A DNA stretch of 64,000 bases from positions 38,399 to 102,398 of the forward strand of contig JAHCBA010000024.1 in the NCBI GenBank assembly GCA_019634625.1, in the 5' to 3' direction. The notes under the pieces are model-generated. The model was not told the origin of the DNA. It did no database searches and was given only the letters and a program-made list of their open reading frames with translations. The stretch is from Verrucomicrobiia bacterium. GTDB taxonomy: Bacteria > Verrucomicrobiota > Verrucomicrobiia > Limisphaerales > CAIMTB01. A program made the translations under genes and the position numbers. Below are positions 63,842-64,000 of this stretch, one piece after another. Each line of letters opens with the position of its first letter. Within the stretch, counting starts at the first letter, position 1.

Positions 63842-64000
63842 ACCCGCTGCCATTCCTGGTGCAGGTGAGAGACTCCGGGAGCAGGCAGTCGGGCGCTTGG
63901 GACACCGGTTGTTCGGGCACACACGAATCCCGATTGGCGGGGTGTGCCTCATCCCACCGCATCGACACGGAGATCCCGCAGCACAGTGAGCCCCGGGATT
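63842..64000. other. Right-end intergenic sequence
   Basis: The last 159 bp after the hydrolase stop codon contain no supported gene, repeat or terminator. Confidence 0.6.

Noticed and set aside
63732..63968. Short frames at the right edge on both strands
   Set aside because: They overlap the end of the hydrolase gene and show no coding pattern or signal.

Overview
This 64 kb window is high-GC bacterial chromosome, most likely from a verrucomicrobial (Verrucomicrobiota, Pedosphaera/Limisphaerales-like) or related PVC-group organism. The case rests on content: two Tat-exported DUF1501 proteins, a planctomycete-type cytochrome domain fused to an outer-membrane barrel, a futalosine-pathway MqnD homologue, a large secreted protein with duplicated domains, a TM2 protein and many dispersed hairpin repeats. 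No rRNA, tRNA, CRISPR array or intact transposase gene was found.

Layout. 1-24 kb is mainly housekeeping. It holds the 3' end of apbE, an assimilatory sulfate reduction operon (cysI-cysH-cysD-cysN, minus strand) divergent from a cysteine desulfurase, an NfnA/NfnB-type flavoprotein pair, argB, a deoC homologue without its Schiff-base lysine, a transglutaminase, a short rho, a translationally coupled AraC/PocR - DUF1501 - LamG-like operon, a radical SAM protein and a DHPS-like/UVR/TauE group. 24-34 kb carries mqnD, a glutamine amidotransferase (pabA/trpG), a 1159-residue secreted protein, a CHASE-PAS hybrid histidine kinase and an aminotransferase. 34.6-36.8 kb is a decaying accessory islet. 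It has an intact Phd/RelE-type toxin-antitoxin pair, a deleted Gfo/Idh/MocA pseudogene, and a broken antitoxin/nucleotidyltransferase pair separated by a 164 bp MITE-like insertion with a 5 bp target duplication. 36.8-44.5 kb carries a beta-helix protein, a Tat-exported phosphoesterase, an orphan MoxR ATPase and a two-gene porin-cytochrome module (seven- to eight-haem lipoprotein plus cytochrome-barrel fusion).

44.5-53.7 kb looks like a defence island. An AAA/DUF4143 ATPase is divergent from a 1320-residue Mrr-nuclease/STAND-NTPase/long C-terminal-region protein with Avs-like architecture. A SIR2-like NADase-type domain fused to ten nearly identical TPRs follows. Three copies of a composite hairpin repeat bracket these modules. 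I consider this the best candidate for a little-described system. 53.7-64 kb returns to housekeeping: rdgB, a HAD phosphatase, dgt, ispH, a P-type calcium-transporter-like ATPase, a phosphodiesterase-like lipase-family protein and a secreted alpha/beta hydrolase.

Two repeat systems run through the window. A 130-160 bp element with long terminal inverted repeats occurs five times, always just 5' of genes. Composite hairpin repeats with covarying stems cluster around the accessory genes. All functional calls come from reading motifs by eye; no database search was run.
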